Source: Entamoeba invadens IP1
Lineage: Eukaryota > Evosea > Mastigamoebida > Endamoebidae
Direction: 5' to 3'
NCBI RefSeq assembly: GCF_000330505.1
Contig: NW_004440426.1
Span: forward strand, 1,030,278-1,094,277
DNA: 64,000 nucleotides
Below are positions 1 through 11,207 of the stretch, in pieces; position 1 is the first letter of the stretch, and each line of letters starts with the position of its first letter. The position numbers and the translations under genes are program-made. The notes beneath the pieces were generated by a model. That model saw only the letters and a list, made by a program, of their open reading frames with translations. It was not told the origin of the DNA and ran no database searches.

Positions 1-36
1 TTTTAGTTGAGCCACAAACCCATAATTATAGCAGGG

Positions 37-44
37 GAACTCAA
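37..44 (+). promoter_or_regulatory. GAAC core promoter motif of the UMP-CMP kinase gene
   Basis: GAACTCAA ends 15 bases before the ATG. Entamoeba protein-coding genes are known to carry a GAAC core element near the transcription start; the assignment here is by motif and position. Confidence 0.5.
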
Positions 45-59
45 CTGAAAACATTTAAT

Positions 60-647
60 ATGTCACTCGCAGAAAAACACGTCATCTTTTTCTTAGGAGG
101 ACCGGGAGCTGGAAAAGGAACACAATGCGAGAAATTGGTGAGCAAATACCCCATCACACATCTTTCCGCGGGTGACCTTCTTCGTGCAGAAATGGCGCGC
201 GAGGGTTCTGAATTTGGCGAGTTGATTGACACCCTTATCAAGGAGGGAAAGATCGTTCCATCACACATCACTGTCTCCCTTTTGTTGAACGCCATGAAGA
301 ACGACACACACAAAGTCTTTTTGATCGACGGGTTCCCACGTAATGAAGAAAATAAATCTTCGTGGTATGCCCAAGCTGACAAGGCTGGCATCGATTCAGC
401 CCTTTGTGTTTGCCTTGATGTAAAAGAGGAGACTATGAAAGCAAGAATTCTGAAGAGAGCAGTCGACTCGGGAAGAACTGATGACAATATGGAGTCGATG
501 ATCAAAAGATTCAGAACATTCAAAGAAGAGACCTGCCCCGTCATCGATTACTTCCAATCAATCGGAAAGCTCCTCAGAGTCGAGGGTGAAGGAACAGTTG
601 ATGAGATCTTCGCAACCATTGACTCTAAAGTCTCAAAGTTCTTCTAA
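60..647 (+). CDS. UMP-CMP kinase (adenylate kinase family)
   Basis: A 195-residue nucleoside monophosphate kinase that would transfer phosphate from ATP to UMP or CMP in cytosolic pyrimidine salvage. The P-loop GGPGAGKGT is at residues 13-21 and the NMP-binding SAGDLLR at 36-42. IDGFPRN at 89-95 has the Asn after FPR that is typical of UMP-CMP kinases. The short lid SGRTDDN (137-143) lacks the long zinc lid of bacterial adenylate kinases. Length matches the family. The start is the ATG 16 bases after a GAAC promoter motif. The call is firm at family level; UMP/CMP rather than AMP preference is inferred from the short lid and the FPRN motif. Confidence 0.93.
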   Translation: MSLAEKHVIFFLGGPGAGKGTQCEKLVSKYPITHLSAGDLLRAEMAREGSEFGELIDTLIKEGKIVPSHITVSLLLNAMKNDTHKVFLIDGFPRNEENKSSWYAQADKAGIDSALCVCLDVKEETMKARILKRAVDSGRTDDNMESMIKRFRTFKEETCPVIDYFQSIGKLLRVEGEGTVDEIFATIDSKVSKFF

Positions 648-870
648 ATAAGAGTTTTGTCTGTCCGTTGGTTTGTCATTATACTACTAACTATAATATA
701 GTTAAATTTATAATAGTTTTAATGTCAAATACTATAATTCTTTTATTATTCATATTACTATTAATAATAATAAAATTTACTAAATATAAACGGAGCGAGG
801 TTGGTTCAGAAACTATTAAGAAAATTTCGCTGTTTTTATTTTCTAATTTCCATTTGAAAATTTTTTAATT
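648..870. other. AT-rich intergenic, no gene seen
   Basis: Downstream flank of the UMP-CMP kinase gene. A 66-codon open frame here is low-complexity AT sequence and is not believed. Confidence 0.5.
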
Positions 871-911
871 AGAGTCAGTCAGTTAACGTTGTTCACTCCC
901 CAAACGTTGTT
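871..911 (+). repeat. Left terminal inverted repeat of the 871-2546 element
   Basis: About 38 of 41 bases match the reverse complement of 2506-2546. Confidence 0.72.
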
Positions 912-2505
912 TTTTTAGTGTTATATTTTTAGAACAATAGAAAGTTCCTTCAATAAAAGAAACTATCGGCAAATAACAATAATGTTTACCATGTTAAAGT
1001 TTATTTTTTAGCAATTCCCGCTTTAAAACAAATTAAAAGAGTTAAAAAAAAGAAATAATTGAATTAAAGCAACTCCAAAACAAAAAACGTCAACCCTAAT
1101 AATCCCACATTTTGGTTATAATTTAACTCTATTATTTATCTTCCTTTTATTTACAAAAACATATGTTCAGAAAAGATAAAAAACAAAAAATTGGATGAGT
1201 AAATAAAATTAAAAAATAACACTTTTCAACACAAGTAAAACATAATTTTTATACTGAATAATTTACAAGCTTTTTGAACAACAAGAAAATGAAAATATAA
1301 CATCAAGTTTATTTAATTATATGTTTGAACATATCAGGGACTCTGGTATGCTTTAATATAAATCTTTTCAACTCACAAAAAAAAATTCATTGATTCAAAG
1401 CTTTTTGTAATGATACCGTCTAAAGAGCCTAGCATTACAATGCTTCGTCTTATTGAAAGCATTAAACAAACGATAAAACAATTACATTTTTTTTTTCAAA
1501 AATATAGTAACAAAAAAAAAACACAAACACATTAAACATACTAAATTACAATTCAAGTGTTCAGCCTTTATTGTGATTACTAAAACCAAGCGTTTTCAAA
1601 AAGCACTTGACTCTTGTAATTCTATATTCAAATAATGTTGCCAAAAGGCATTTATGAGCCGTGTTAAAAGCTCACAATGTTTAAAATTTTTTAAATTTTT
1701 TTTACTTGGTCTTATTACAAAAAAAAATCAGAGCTTTTAAATTCAACAACTGATAGTTTTCATTTATAAGTATTTTATAGTTAAAATATAGTTTCTAATG
1801 GATTTTTAAACTTTTATTATTTTCTTCATAAAAAATATAACGGAAATAAATAAGATAATAAATGAATAAAACTTGCAGTAAAATGTATTGGAGTTGAATT
1901 TAAATCCGTTAAAATACTTGGTGTATCAATTGAACGATAAATAACAATATTATAACATTCTATACAAAACTATAAATTATACTATAAAAACCCTTGAAAA
2001 AATACAGACTTATCATTAGGAAAAAAGAGTGAATAACATAGCCAACATAACACTTAAAGTTTTACCTTGATTTTAGAGAACTTAAAGGTTATCTTTGAAC
2101 TAAAAAAATAAAAGATGTTTGTTCTTTGTATTAAATTGAATTGAATTGGGTTGAATTGGAAATATATATTAACAAACTAGAGGCGACTAAGTGCTGCAAC
2201 GACCTGACGGAGCGCCTTCTGCATTTCCACCGCAGCAAGTGGAAACCAGCCAACTTTCGCCGATTGAACGGTCTCAACTTGAGACCGTCATTTTGGCATG
2301 GTTTCCGGGGTGTTTGTTGATTTCGGCAAGAAACGTGAAGATCTTGAAATTAAATGATTTTGTTGGTTTTATGTTCGTTTTGATTTGGAAAAAGAAAAAC
2401 ATAATATGAAAAAGAAAATGTTATTGGTATGTTTATTATTGTTTTATTTTAATATTTATATTTTTTTGTAGAAGATTTAGCCGTTATTTAGAAGATTCTG
2501 AGGTG

Positions 2506-2546
2506 AACAACGTTTGGGGACTGAACAACGTTATCCGACTGACTCT
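2506..2546 (-). repeat. Right terminal inverted repeat of the 871-2546 element
   Basis: Reverse complement of the left end at 871-911 with about three mismatches. Confidence 0.72.
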
Positions 2547-3159
2547 ATTCTATGAATCTAATGGTAATAACAAACTTGATTTGTCATTTTTTTAAACGAA
2601 TTAAATTTATCAATTGTCAATTTCACAATAGTGAAACAAAAAAGATTTTTAATCCATTGTTTTTACATTCCATTGAATTTTTGGCGATTTTTTACCCAAT
2701 TTAATAACGTCATTTGTCCTGATTTTTTTAGTTTTAAAAATAGAAACCATACAATCTAGTAAAAATGTATTTAAAAATCAAGTTGAATCAAAATAATTGA
2801 ATCGATTTTTGGTTTCCATTTTTATGTAATAATCCCGGAAAATAGACATTTTTAAACGGCATTTAAATATGATTAGAAATTGTGAAATTATTGTTATTTG
2901 AGGATTTTTCTTGTATATTACCGTGCAAATTGAAAAACTATTATTTTGGTTTTAATTTTATTTTGAATGAATCAGTCTATTTATAAAACACATCAAATGT
3001 TTGAAGCGTTTTATAAATAAATTGTTTTTCTTTTGAATAATACAACCAATTTAGATAGAAAATCGAAAAAAAGCATAAAAACAGTCAATTTACAAAGAAA
3101 AGAAGTTAAAAAATGATGCCACTGCATTCTTGTTTGATACCATTTCAACAATTTCAGGT
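2547..3159. other. AT-rich intergenic, nothing recognised
   Basis: No open frame or repeat of note was found between the right end of the transposon and the next promoter. Confidence 0.5.
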
Positions 3160-3167
3160 GAACTGAT
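3160..3167 (+). promoter_or_regulatory. GAAC promoter motif of the secreted-protein gene
   Basis: GAACTGAT lies 12 bases upstream of the ATG at 3180. Confidence 0.45.
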
Positions 3168-3179
3168 AAACTCAATACA

Positions 3180-4647
3180 ATGGTTTATCAAATTGAACGA
3201 ATAGTATTTGCTATACTTTTTGTTGTGTTGTTTCAAGTGGTGTGTTCACAGAATACAAAGAACCAAAAAACTATGGACATATGTATTGTTAATAAGAAGG
3301 CAGTGGATACTGAAGGTATTATACCCACCGCATTATATACAGTCAATAGAGGTTTTATGTACGAATTAAGTTTGTTTTGTTACTACAACTTTTCATGTTA
3401 TTTAAAGTTTTTACCCATTTTTCTATTGTGTAATAACAGTTTAGAAAAAGATGGCAAATTTTGCTATTATTATGTCTCAACAAAATACGCAAATTCATCG
3501 CGGTGTTTTGACGAGCAATACATCTGGACGGGTATTGACGATTTTAAGACGACTGGTGTCAATCTTCTTCCTGATGAACACACATTACAACAGATGAAAG
3601 ACCAACAAAAGATCATTCTTTTTGAGCCAGGGCAGTTGATGAGTGAAATAGTTGAATCTGCAATTAACTGGGATTTATTTAATGAATATACCCCAGACAA
3701 TACCGTTATTAAATTCAGTCAAATTGGAAGAGAATATAAATTGATCATCTCGGAAGCCAAACAACTCGTAGCGATGATTGGGATGGTGGTTGACTATGGA
3801 AAAGGCAAAACAGGAAGTACACTCTTCTGTTATATCAATGATGCTATTCACACAGTGTACGTCAAATATGACTTGGCTGATACGTCTTTCCTCTCGTTGA
3901 TATCAGAGACAAACATGTATAGAGTATCTACCATGGACAATTCGATGATAATTGGCAATCCACAAGCGCGCAATGATTTGACAAAGAACATCAATCAAAA
4001 CTTATATATGATGCACTTAGTTGACAAACCTGAAGTCCCACAATTTCCTGTGACAGTCACGGCTCCTTATTTTGTCCCCCCACAAAAGCAGAATCTTTTT
4101 GGTGTAGGTGAGGCGGTGGAATTGTCAGAGAAGTACATGTTATATTCGGACCCCAAATCCGATCGAGGCGTAGTGTATGCATCTCGTTGGTTTGGTGGCG
4201 ATAAACTGGATTTCCGAGCGACACTCAATCCATTCCCAAGGTTTGTTTCAAGACTTCAAATTAGTTTCTATAGAATTAACAATAAGGTGGGGAAATTACC
4301 AGAACTTTGGCAAGTTCATGTCTGCTGTGAAGTCGAGTGCAACAACAACTGAATTATATGTAGCAGCTCCAACAGCGTGGGTCCACGATGATATCCGAAA
4401 GGCTTCGACTGAAGGGAGAGGAACAACTGAATACATTGGGATTATCTATCACTTCCAAATTGAAGATGATGTTGGATGTGAAGCAAAGACATATTATTTC
4501 GTTCAGTCGGACAAAGAAAAGGGGGGTATATTCAACTCAACAATTCATACAATGTTAAAGGTAAACAGTGATATCATCGTCACCCTTGAGAATTACGACG
4601 GAGTTTATAAAGTGCAATGCGACGATGTTTTCAAACTGCATTTGTAA
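3180..4647 (+). CDS. Secreted hypothetical protein, two exons
   Basis: I join exon 1 (3180-4240) to exon 2 (4287-4647), giving 473 residues. The intron 4241-4286 starts GTTTGTTTC and ends AATAAG, 46 bases. This acceptor restores frame so that NPFPR continues into WGNYQNFGKF. The nearer TAG acceptors do not keep the frame. An N-terminal signal peptide (roughly residues 1-23, hydrophobic core FAILFVVLFQVV ending VCSQ) predicts entry to the secretory pathway. No C-terminal membrane span is visible, so the product is probably secreted or vacuolar. I do not recognise a domain family. Confidence 0.7.
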
Positions 4648-4679
4648 TTCGTTGTGTATTTCTTTTTCAGTTCACACAC

Positions 4680-6803
4680 TTAAAAACAACAACTTAAAGC
4701 GTTCAATTCAGTCAAAGCTGCTTTTGCGTTAAGAAACGCGTTTTTGACTTGTTGTGGGAAGATGTCGTTCAGACCTTCTTGCGCAATGGCAACCATTTTT
4801 GTCGTAAACTCTTTGTCACTAAATCCAACCCTCTTCACACACCACACTAAGTGATTGATCGCTTCAACCCTAAATCGCTCCGCACACTCCATTTCACAAT
4901 TCTTGGCAGTTTCCATCACATCTATTATAATCTTTTTGATCTCCTCGTCAGACCCACTCTTCAGTAAATGAACGACTTGTAACAACTCTTTGCACTTCCT
5001 TGGACGATTGATGATCGACTTCGCATACTTCTGTAACATGTTGACTAAGTCAAGATAATCACCTCTCTGTGTCATCAAACTCGTCGCACCAATGATCTTC
5101 TCAAGACACTCCGCTCGCAAGAAGTCGTCACTAAGCATTTCCATCTGCGACAAGGCAACTTCATAGAAATAAATGGAGTGCTTGTACGACACACTCTCCC
5201 CAGCTAAGACCATTTCCATAGACAACCCAACCGCAGAGGAGACGTCTTTACTCATCAAGCATTGCACACGACTCAAAAGTCTTTGAAACAACACGTATTT
5301 CTCCGAGTCCGAATGCGCTTTTTTGACTAATCGGAGTTCGGCCTCGGCCGCAGATTTCAACGCAATTTCACCAAGAGCCAAGTCAATGTGTGTGTCGATC
5401 AATTTGAGTGTCAGAGGAACTACTCCCATGTTTCCAATGGTAATTCTTGAGAACACAGAGAGCCCCAGTGAGAGGTCATTCATACCGTCAACATCGTTCA
5501 AATCCGGGTGTAACATCGGTTTCACCAAATCTAATATGTACTCTGCGTCTTTAAATGATTTGAGGAAGAGGTACTGCTTTTGGAGATTCTCTATAATCAT
5601 TCGAGAGATCTTCTTCTTGTTGGGTTCGGACAATTTCTCGACTAAATTTGTCATCATGGTTGTCCTCAGCACATTCATCAAAGGCATCTTCTTCATTGCT
5701 AATTCAAGAGAACTACAAATGTGGAATTGCACAGACGTCGGCGCCGGAATACTCCCCGCAATGATGTCAAGAGCAGCGAATGTGTCTCCCGTGTATTTAC
5801 AGACCATTTCTGCGTTCACCCAACTGAGTACTGTTTTATATAAAGACACCACTAACAGCGCGGCATCGTTTGCAGGAGTTAGTGCAGACTGGACGTTCGC
5901 AACGATTTTCGAACGCATCAAATTGATCACGTCGTAATGTTCCTCTGGCGGAAGTGTCGCCAATTTGTCGATGAAGGGTCCCAAACACATTTTCAAGTCG
6001 ACGTCGCATTGTGGTGCGGTCAACGTCGTGATGATCTCTGGCATACAAACCAACTGTAAATTGAGTTGAAACGTCTGTGTGAGGATAAGGAAGAAAAATT
6101 CCGTTGCTGTTTTGTGTGCACTCACCAATGCGGGGTGGAGTGTTTTCATAATCGATCTGAAGAGCGGCGGAGTAATTCCAATGGTCGACAGAAGTCTCAA
6201 TGGCCTCAACGCAATTGAACATAATGGTGCAGTGTGGTCCGATGGGATTCTGTCGTTCGACAACACTAAGGACACGGCAGCAAGTGACAATGGAATATGA
6301 GCGAGTAAATATTGTACTGTGAGCACTTCATTATCCTTATATATCTCCACAGAAAGCTCGAACAGATGATTTAAGATGAAGAGTCTGAATAGAGGGACAC
6401 TCACCGTTTTAACAACCATTAACAAAGCGCTGAGTGTTCGATTGGGGCAGTGGAGTTCTTTATGGACCGAAGCTATACAAATATTTATAAACAAGTACGT
6501 CCGCACAACGGCGTCTGGGATCGACAAGACAATTGAAGAGATGATGTCTAAGTCCGTTTTGGTTGTCTGGAGATATTTCTGGAAGAGGTCGAGAAATGGG
6601 GAACACGTCAAATAAATTTGGTGGTATTGTAAAGACGGGTATTTCACAGAGAGTGGAAGGAGTATCTTTTGAAGGGAGGCGATGATCTCCGAAAAGTTGT
6701 TTGACTCAATTTGTTGTGGAAGTGCCTTAGACGCCGACAAAATCGTCGATAAAGTCACTTCGATGGGTGGAATACCCGGTTGTTTGTTTCCCTTCCGGCT
6801 CAT
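4680..6803 (-). CDS. Vps35/VPS35L-like retromer or retriever scaffold
   Basis: A 707-residue all-helical protein. The N-terminal third contains a stretch resembling the Vps35 superfamily core: a VRTYLFINI block where Vps35 has PRLYLM, followed by VPLFRLFILNHL where it has PLRGLFLRNYL. Later helical pairs such as SFKDAEYILDLVKPML resemble VPS35L more than classical Vps35. Vps35 proteins are the helical-solenoid scaffolds that hold cargo-selective subunits on endosomes. The diverged PRLYLM block suggests it is not the canonical Entamoeba Vps35. The start ATG is 10 bases from a GAACTTC motif on the same strand. The superfamily call is moderate; retromer versus retriever is a guess. Confidence 0.6.
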   Translation of the reverse strand: MSRKGNKQPGIPPIEVTLSTILSASKALPQQIESNNFSEIIASLQKILLPLSVKYPSLQYHQIYLTCSPFLDLFQKYLQTTKTDLDIISSIVLSIPDAVVRTYLFINICIASVHKELHCPNRTLSALLMVVKTVSVPLFRLFILNHLFELSVEIYKDNEVLTVQYLLAHIPLSLAAVSLVLSNDRIPSDHTAPLCSIALRPLRLLSTIGITPPLFRSIMKTLHPALVSAHKTATEFFFLILTQTFQLNLQLVCMPEIITTLTAPQCDVDLKMCLGPFIDKLATLPPEEHYDVINLMRSKIVANVQSALTPANDAALLVVSLYKTVLSWVNAEMVCKYTGDTFAALDIIAGSIPAPTSVQFHICSSLELAMKKMPLMNVLRTTMMTNLVEKLSEPNKKKISRMIIENLQKQYLFLKSFKDAEYILDLVKPMLHPDLNDVDGMNDLSLGLSVFSRITIGNMGVVPLTLKLIDTHIDLALGEIALKSAAEAELRLVKKAHSDSEKYVLFQRLLSRVQCLMSKDVSSAVGLSMEMVLAGESVSYKHSIYFYEVALSQMEMLSDDFLRAECLEKIIGATSLMTQRGDYLDLVNMLQKYAKSIINRPRKCKELLQVVHLLKSGSDEEIKKIIIDVMETAKNCEMECAERFRVEAINHLVWCVKRVGFSDKEFTTKMVAIAQEGLNDIFPQQVKNAFLNAKAALTELNALSCCF

Positions 6804-6812
6804 TTGCTATTT

Positions 6813-6819
6813 GAAGTTC
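6813..6819 (-). promoter_or_regulatory. GAACTTC promoter motif of the Vps35-like gene
   Basis: Minus-strand GAACTTC lies just upstream of the ATG at 6803. Confidence 0.45.
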
Positions 6820-6989
6820 GATTTTTTCTTATTGGTTCTATCCCAAGAATTATTTTCTTAGTCCTTTTGAGTAGCACGTGTCAATTAATTTCAATAAGAT
6901 ATTTATTTATGTTTTACAGATTGCAATGAGTTTGACGACAACATGACCATCACACAAAAAGTTCATTTAAACAGAGAATATGTTGATTA

Positions 6990-7997
6990 TTACTTTAACC
7001 CAAGAGCCTCCAAACCAGGAAGTTTGTCCGTAACTGTGGGAATCACGTCTACTATTGGGACAACCGAATAATACGTTTGTCCCAGTTGCCCATTTTCATC
7101 AGTGTATGCATATACATATTGTAATGTTTGTAACTGTTCTTGGGCCAAATATTCATTGAAGCATAACTGACTTTGAAAAACACTGTCGCTCTGATTGATT
7201 GGAAGTGTGCTCTCTTGCATTAAATTGACTTGGGTAATGTCATCCTCTTTTTTTATTTGGGTGTCGTCTTCATTGGTCGAGTGAAGGGGCGATGACGACT
7301 GAGAGTTCTTGTCCTCGGACTCATTAACACCTTCGTTTTGTTCTTCCTTCACTTCAATGAGTGAGAAGTTTGTGATGTACTCTTTGACTTGTGTTGGAAG
7401 AAGCGTTGACACTTCAAAGAATTTCATGACGTGTTCCATCCCAAACTTAATTGGACTTTCCCGTTTAATATTAGCAGTGTTGAAAACAGCTCTGAACGAA
7501 GAGTTGAGGAGTCGTCCCATGTCTGAAATGGCTTTTGAAGTTAAGTTAATGCCATTTCCCACGATCGAGTTGATCCGGTTCATTTTGAGGATGATGCTGG
7601 TGCCCCGTGTTTTTCGGTAAGTGAGTGTGTAGTTCAAGCGCAGAAGAATTTCAGACATGAAATTGTTTGTCGCTGAAATTGCGTTCCTCTTCTCATATTT
7701 CGACTTGTCTTTTTTTGAGTCAGGGATTGCTTTGTTGGAGTCTTTCACTATTTTGGCGATTATCTCCTGGAAATCCACAGTCACATTTTGTGAAGGAAAG
7801 TGGATCTGCGAAATTGTATAAAAAATGGCGTCTTTGGAAGTTTCTTTGTTGGTGTGTGTTTTACGAGGTTTAAGTAATGTGAACTCAACACCATGACGAA
7901 TAAGCAATGATATACATAAAGCCTCCTGTTCACCCTCAAAGGATGTGGATATACGCTTTGCTAAGGCAAGCTTGTTTGGCTCTTTTGTTTTCGTCAT
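6990..7997 (-). CDS. Hypothetical protein with acidic Q/S-rich linker
   Basis: 335 residues with no recognised family. The N-terminal two thirds (about 1-220) is a mixed, basic, folded-looking region. It is followed by an acidic, Ser/Asn/Gln-rich and probably disordered stretch (about 225-275) and a Tyr/Gln-rich tail (about 280-320). A basic domain plus an acidic Q-rich tail could suit a DNA-binding regulator, but that is only inference. A GAACTATG motif sits about 17 bases upstream of the ATG. Confidence 0.65.
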   Translation of the reverse strand: MTKTKEPNKLALAKRISTSFEGEQEALCISLLIRHGVEFTLLKPRKTHTNKETSKDAIFYTISQIHFPSQNVTVDFQEIIAKIVKDSNKAIPDSKKDKSKYEKRNAISATNNFMSEILLRLNYTLTYRKTRGTSIILKMNRINSIVGNGINLTSKAISDMGRLLNSSFRAVFNTANIKRESPIKFGMEHVMKFFEVSTLLPTQVKEYITNFSLIEVKEEQNEGVNESEDKNSQSSSPLHSTNEDDTQIKKEDDITQVNLMQESTLPINQSDSVFQSQLCFNEYLAQEQLQTLQYVYAYTDENGQLGQTYYSVVPIVDVIPTVTDKLPGLEALGLK

Positions 7998-8013
7998 GAT
8001 GATTAAAATATTT

Positions 8014-8021
8014 CATAGTTC
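8014..8021 (-). promoter_or_regulatory. GAAC promoter motif of the 6990-7997 gene
   Basis: Minus-strand GAACTATG lies 16 bases upstream of the ATG at 7997. Confidence 0.45.
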
Positions 8022-9067
8022 TTTTTTACTCCCACAAATTGAAAAAAGATGTTACCACATCTCTCTTTTGCGCTATGAGTTTATATATCCAAGTAGTCTT
8101 TTATTTATCTATAAATTGAAGAATATTTAATAATTAATTGGCAGACAAACGGGAATTCGACCAAATAAATGTGATGTTTTATATTGAAGTTTGATGGAAT
8201 TCTTTAGCTGCAATTTAAGACTGATAACACACTAAAAAACAATAAAATCATTTGATTTGACTAAATATTACACATCACACTATTAATCATTGTAAACTGT
8301 TGGAATATGAAAAAAAATTTAATTGTAATTAAAATAATAGCGGGTTTGGGATAACACAATGATATTTTTATTGTATAATACAAATTATAGTTTTTTTCTA
8401 TAAAATCTACAATAAAAACTCTTTATTCCAATTAAAAAATTATAAACAGCCAACTTGTGTCTTTTATATTGAAAAACAATAATATCAATCAGTTGGATAT
8501 AAAATTATAATCGTTTTTATAATACCAATAAGAAAATAATGCCAATGAGGTTTAGTTCATTTTATTAATTAATTAATTTTGAGTTTTATTCCAAAACTCA
8601 ATTTTTCTATAAAAAATGAAAAACATTTCAATAAAAATACATTCAAACGAGAGTTATTTGGAACTTAATCCCAAATTTTGCATGTTTTATTTAATCATTG
8701 AAAAACATGATAATTCAATCAATCACTGGGTAAAATAACTAAAAAGAAAACATTTTTAATATTTCGTTGTTATATTTTTTTAAAAACTAACAAAACATTT
8801 TAATAAAAATTATTAAATTAATTAATTAATTTTTACATCAATGATTTATTTTATTTTTAGTCAATTTAAATTTAATAAGCATTCGTTATTAAATGCTGGG
8901 GATTTTATAAACAACAGAAATAATAACTAATAACATAAAGACGTTTTCAACTTAACATCAACAACACTTGAACATTAACCGATTACAATTATTTATTGAT
9001 AGTGTTTCATCAATCATCATAACAACTTAATTAACAATTTAAAAATTTTAACAAAGATATGACAGTA
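8022..9067. other. AT-rich gene-free region
   Basis: No coding potential was seen. A short hairpin TTGAGTTTT/AAAACTCAA occurs near 8580-8605, and runs of TTAATTAATTAA near 8565 and 8815. The stretch ends at the left edge of the pogo-like element. Confidence 0.5.
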
Positions 9068-11114
9068 CAGTCAATACTCTATCGGATTGGAATGATGGGA
9101 AAATAGTTTCTCCCAAGGATTTGAAAATAAAAAAAAAATATTTATTTTTATTTATTTTATTTTTTGGCATTTTTATGATTATTTGACTTAAACCGTTTTT
9201 AAAAACATAAAACTAAAAAATAAAACATAAACAAATAACATTAATACGTGTAAACAACAAAAACAATCGATTTAAAGAACAATTAATAAACATTTGGTAC
9301 GTCAAAAAACAGAAACAACCAACATACTTAACTATACACCAAAAGAATCAAATAATTGATTGGCACAACTCAAACCCAGAAATGAAAAAACCTGCAATTC
9401 TTGAAAAAATCAAAGATAAATACAACAAAGAAATATACTTAGAAACACTTAGAAAAAACATCAAGGTTGGCATCCAACAAGAAAAATCAACTTCAAAAAA
9501 ATAAACAGAAAGCTTGTTGACAAAGATATGGATACAGATGTATACAATGCCTTTTTAGATACAAGAGAAAAAAAATATACCAGTGTCTTACAGAATACTG
9601 CAACTTATGGCAATGGATTACAATAAATCAAATAATCAAAATAAATTAAAATGCAGTGTTGATTGGGCAGAAAAGTTTTGTAAAAGACATGGAATTACTT
9701 TAAAGACATTAAGTGGTGAGTCGGAATATGTTAATCCACTTAATTATACCACAGAAATGGAGCAATTAAAAAATGAAATTGCAAACTATGACCCAGACGA
9801 TGTTTGGAATGCCGAAGAAAGTGGTTTATTGTATAGATTAATGCACATAAAAACATTGTCAAACACTCAAAAAACACACGGAACAAAAACACCAAAAGAC
9901 AGAATTGCTGTTTTACTTTGTTGTTCGTTGTCTGGGAAAAAGAGAGACCCATTGTTTATAGGAAATTCCAAAAAACCACTTTGGTTTGGTGAAATTACTA
10001 TTCAACACTTGAAAGTTCTATATACTTCTCAGAACAAATCTTGGATGACAAAACAAATATTTCATAAGTGGTTGATTGATTGGGATACAAACTTAATTGA
10101 ATGCAATAAACAAGTACTGTTAATAGTTGATAATTGTAGTTCTTGTAAACTGCAATTAAAGTCGGACAAATTTATTAATGACGGCAAATATACTTATATC
10201 AAAAAAGACAACAAGGGGAAATATGTATATTTACTTCATTTAAACAACATTGTTATCCGATACTTACCACCAAACACCACCAGCGTGTTTCAACCATTAG
10301 AGGTTTGTATCATTCAATGTTTAAAACAACACTATTGATCAACTATTGTTGATATATTTTACAATACTCTTAAATGTTATAATGAAAGCAAAAACACTGA
10401 TTATCACATTGATTTTAAAAAACCACAAATTAGAGTTTGTGAAGCAATGAAAATGGTGGTAAAATGTTGGAAAGATAACGTGGCAAATGATACAATAACC
10501 AACAATTGGTTACACTCAATTTTTTCAGGAGATATTATTTCACATCAAACTACTGCAATTGAAAGCCAAATTGATTTGTAAGCGCTTCAAATGGAAAATG
10601 TGCCATCCACAATGACAGAATCTGAAATGTGTATGCCACTTATGTTCGATGCCATAAAAAGAAATAAAATGAAAGTGGCCAAAGATTTATTTGAAAGTGA
10701 AATGGATATTAAAAAACAGATTACAGAAAATGAAATAAAATTGCCGTGATAAAAAAAGAACAATAAGAAAAACACCAAAAATTGGTCGAAATGTGTTTTG
10801 AATATTCAGAAATTGATGAAGTCTATGGTAATGTTTTATAATTTACTTTTTTAAAATATATGATTTTGACAAAATTATTTGATTTATAACCAACAAAATA
10901 CGTTATTATATAGTTTGACATTAATTCATAATTAAAAACTACTTAAAATATGTTTATATTTACAAAACCAAAAAGCGTAAAAAGATTATATAAATATATT
11001 AAACGTTTAACGTATAAATTTCCGGGTTTCAAATTTATAAAATCGGATTGGTTTAAGATTTGATTGGATAAAAAACAAATCCGATAGTAGTCCAATCCAA
11101 TGGAGTATCGACTG
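9068..11114 (+). mobile_element. pogo/Tigger-like DNA transposon, decayed copy
   Basis: A 2047-bp element. The left end begins CAGTCAATACTC and the right end is its complement GAGTATCGACTG; about 20 of the outer 23 bases match. TA dinucleotides flank both ends (9066-9067 and 11115-11116), as expected for Tc1/mariner/pogo insertion. The interior carries one transposase reading frame in the plus direction, broken several times (separate entry). Confidence 0.82.
9382..10749 (+). pseudogene. pogo/Tigger-type DDE transposase, broken
   Basis: The longest intact piece (9583-10338) carries the DDE_1 blocks of pogo/CENP-B-like transposases. NAEESGLLYRL sits where NxDETGLFYR is usual, followed by KDRIAVLLCC, IGNSKKPLWF, a LLIVDNC block and YLPPNTTSVFQPLE. 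Frame breaks are visible: a stop near 9503 in the N-terminal region, a shift in the A-run near 9566-9575 just before IPVSYRILQ, TGA at 10336-10338 where the family reads HYR, and TAA at 10579-10581. The translated tail beyond the TGA still resembles the family C terminus (CWKDNVANDTITNNWL). The first catalytic Asp reads Glu and the third also reads Glu, so the copy is almost certainly inactive. Confidence 0.85.
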
Positions 11115-11207
11115 TAGTACATAAATCAAGTTATTTTGTATGGCATAATAAAATTTTATTATTTTTGACATTATCAATGTATCTTTTTATAATAATAAAT
11201 TTATATA

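Larger units (their letters stand above)
871..2546. mobile_element. 1.68-kb non-autonomous DNA transposon with about 41-bp TIRs
   Basis: The left end starts AGAGTCAGTC and the right end is its inverted complement ending GACTGACTCT. The outer 41 bases match at about 38 positions, and both ends carry the internal block AACGTTGTTCA next to CCCCAAACGTTGTT. The three bases ATT flank both sides, so a 3-bp target duplication is possible. The interior is mostly AT-rich with no transposase. A GC-richer patch at about 2190-2340 contains two hairpins: TTTCCAC/GTGGAAA, and a near-perfect CGGTCTCAA/TTGAGACCG palindrome. A 72-codon frame there (2191-2409) has no recognisable domain and no ATG start. The superfamily is not assigned. 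Confidence 0.72.

Noticed and set aside
41..544. 167-codon minus-strand frame opposite the UMP-CMP kinase
   Set aside because: Antisense shadow of a well-supported kinase gene; no domain.
2191..2409. 72-codon frame inside the 871-2546 element as a transposase
   Set aside because: Too short, starts with a non-ATG codon, and no catalytic motif.
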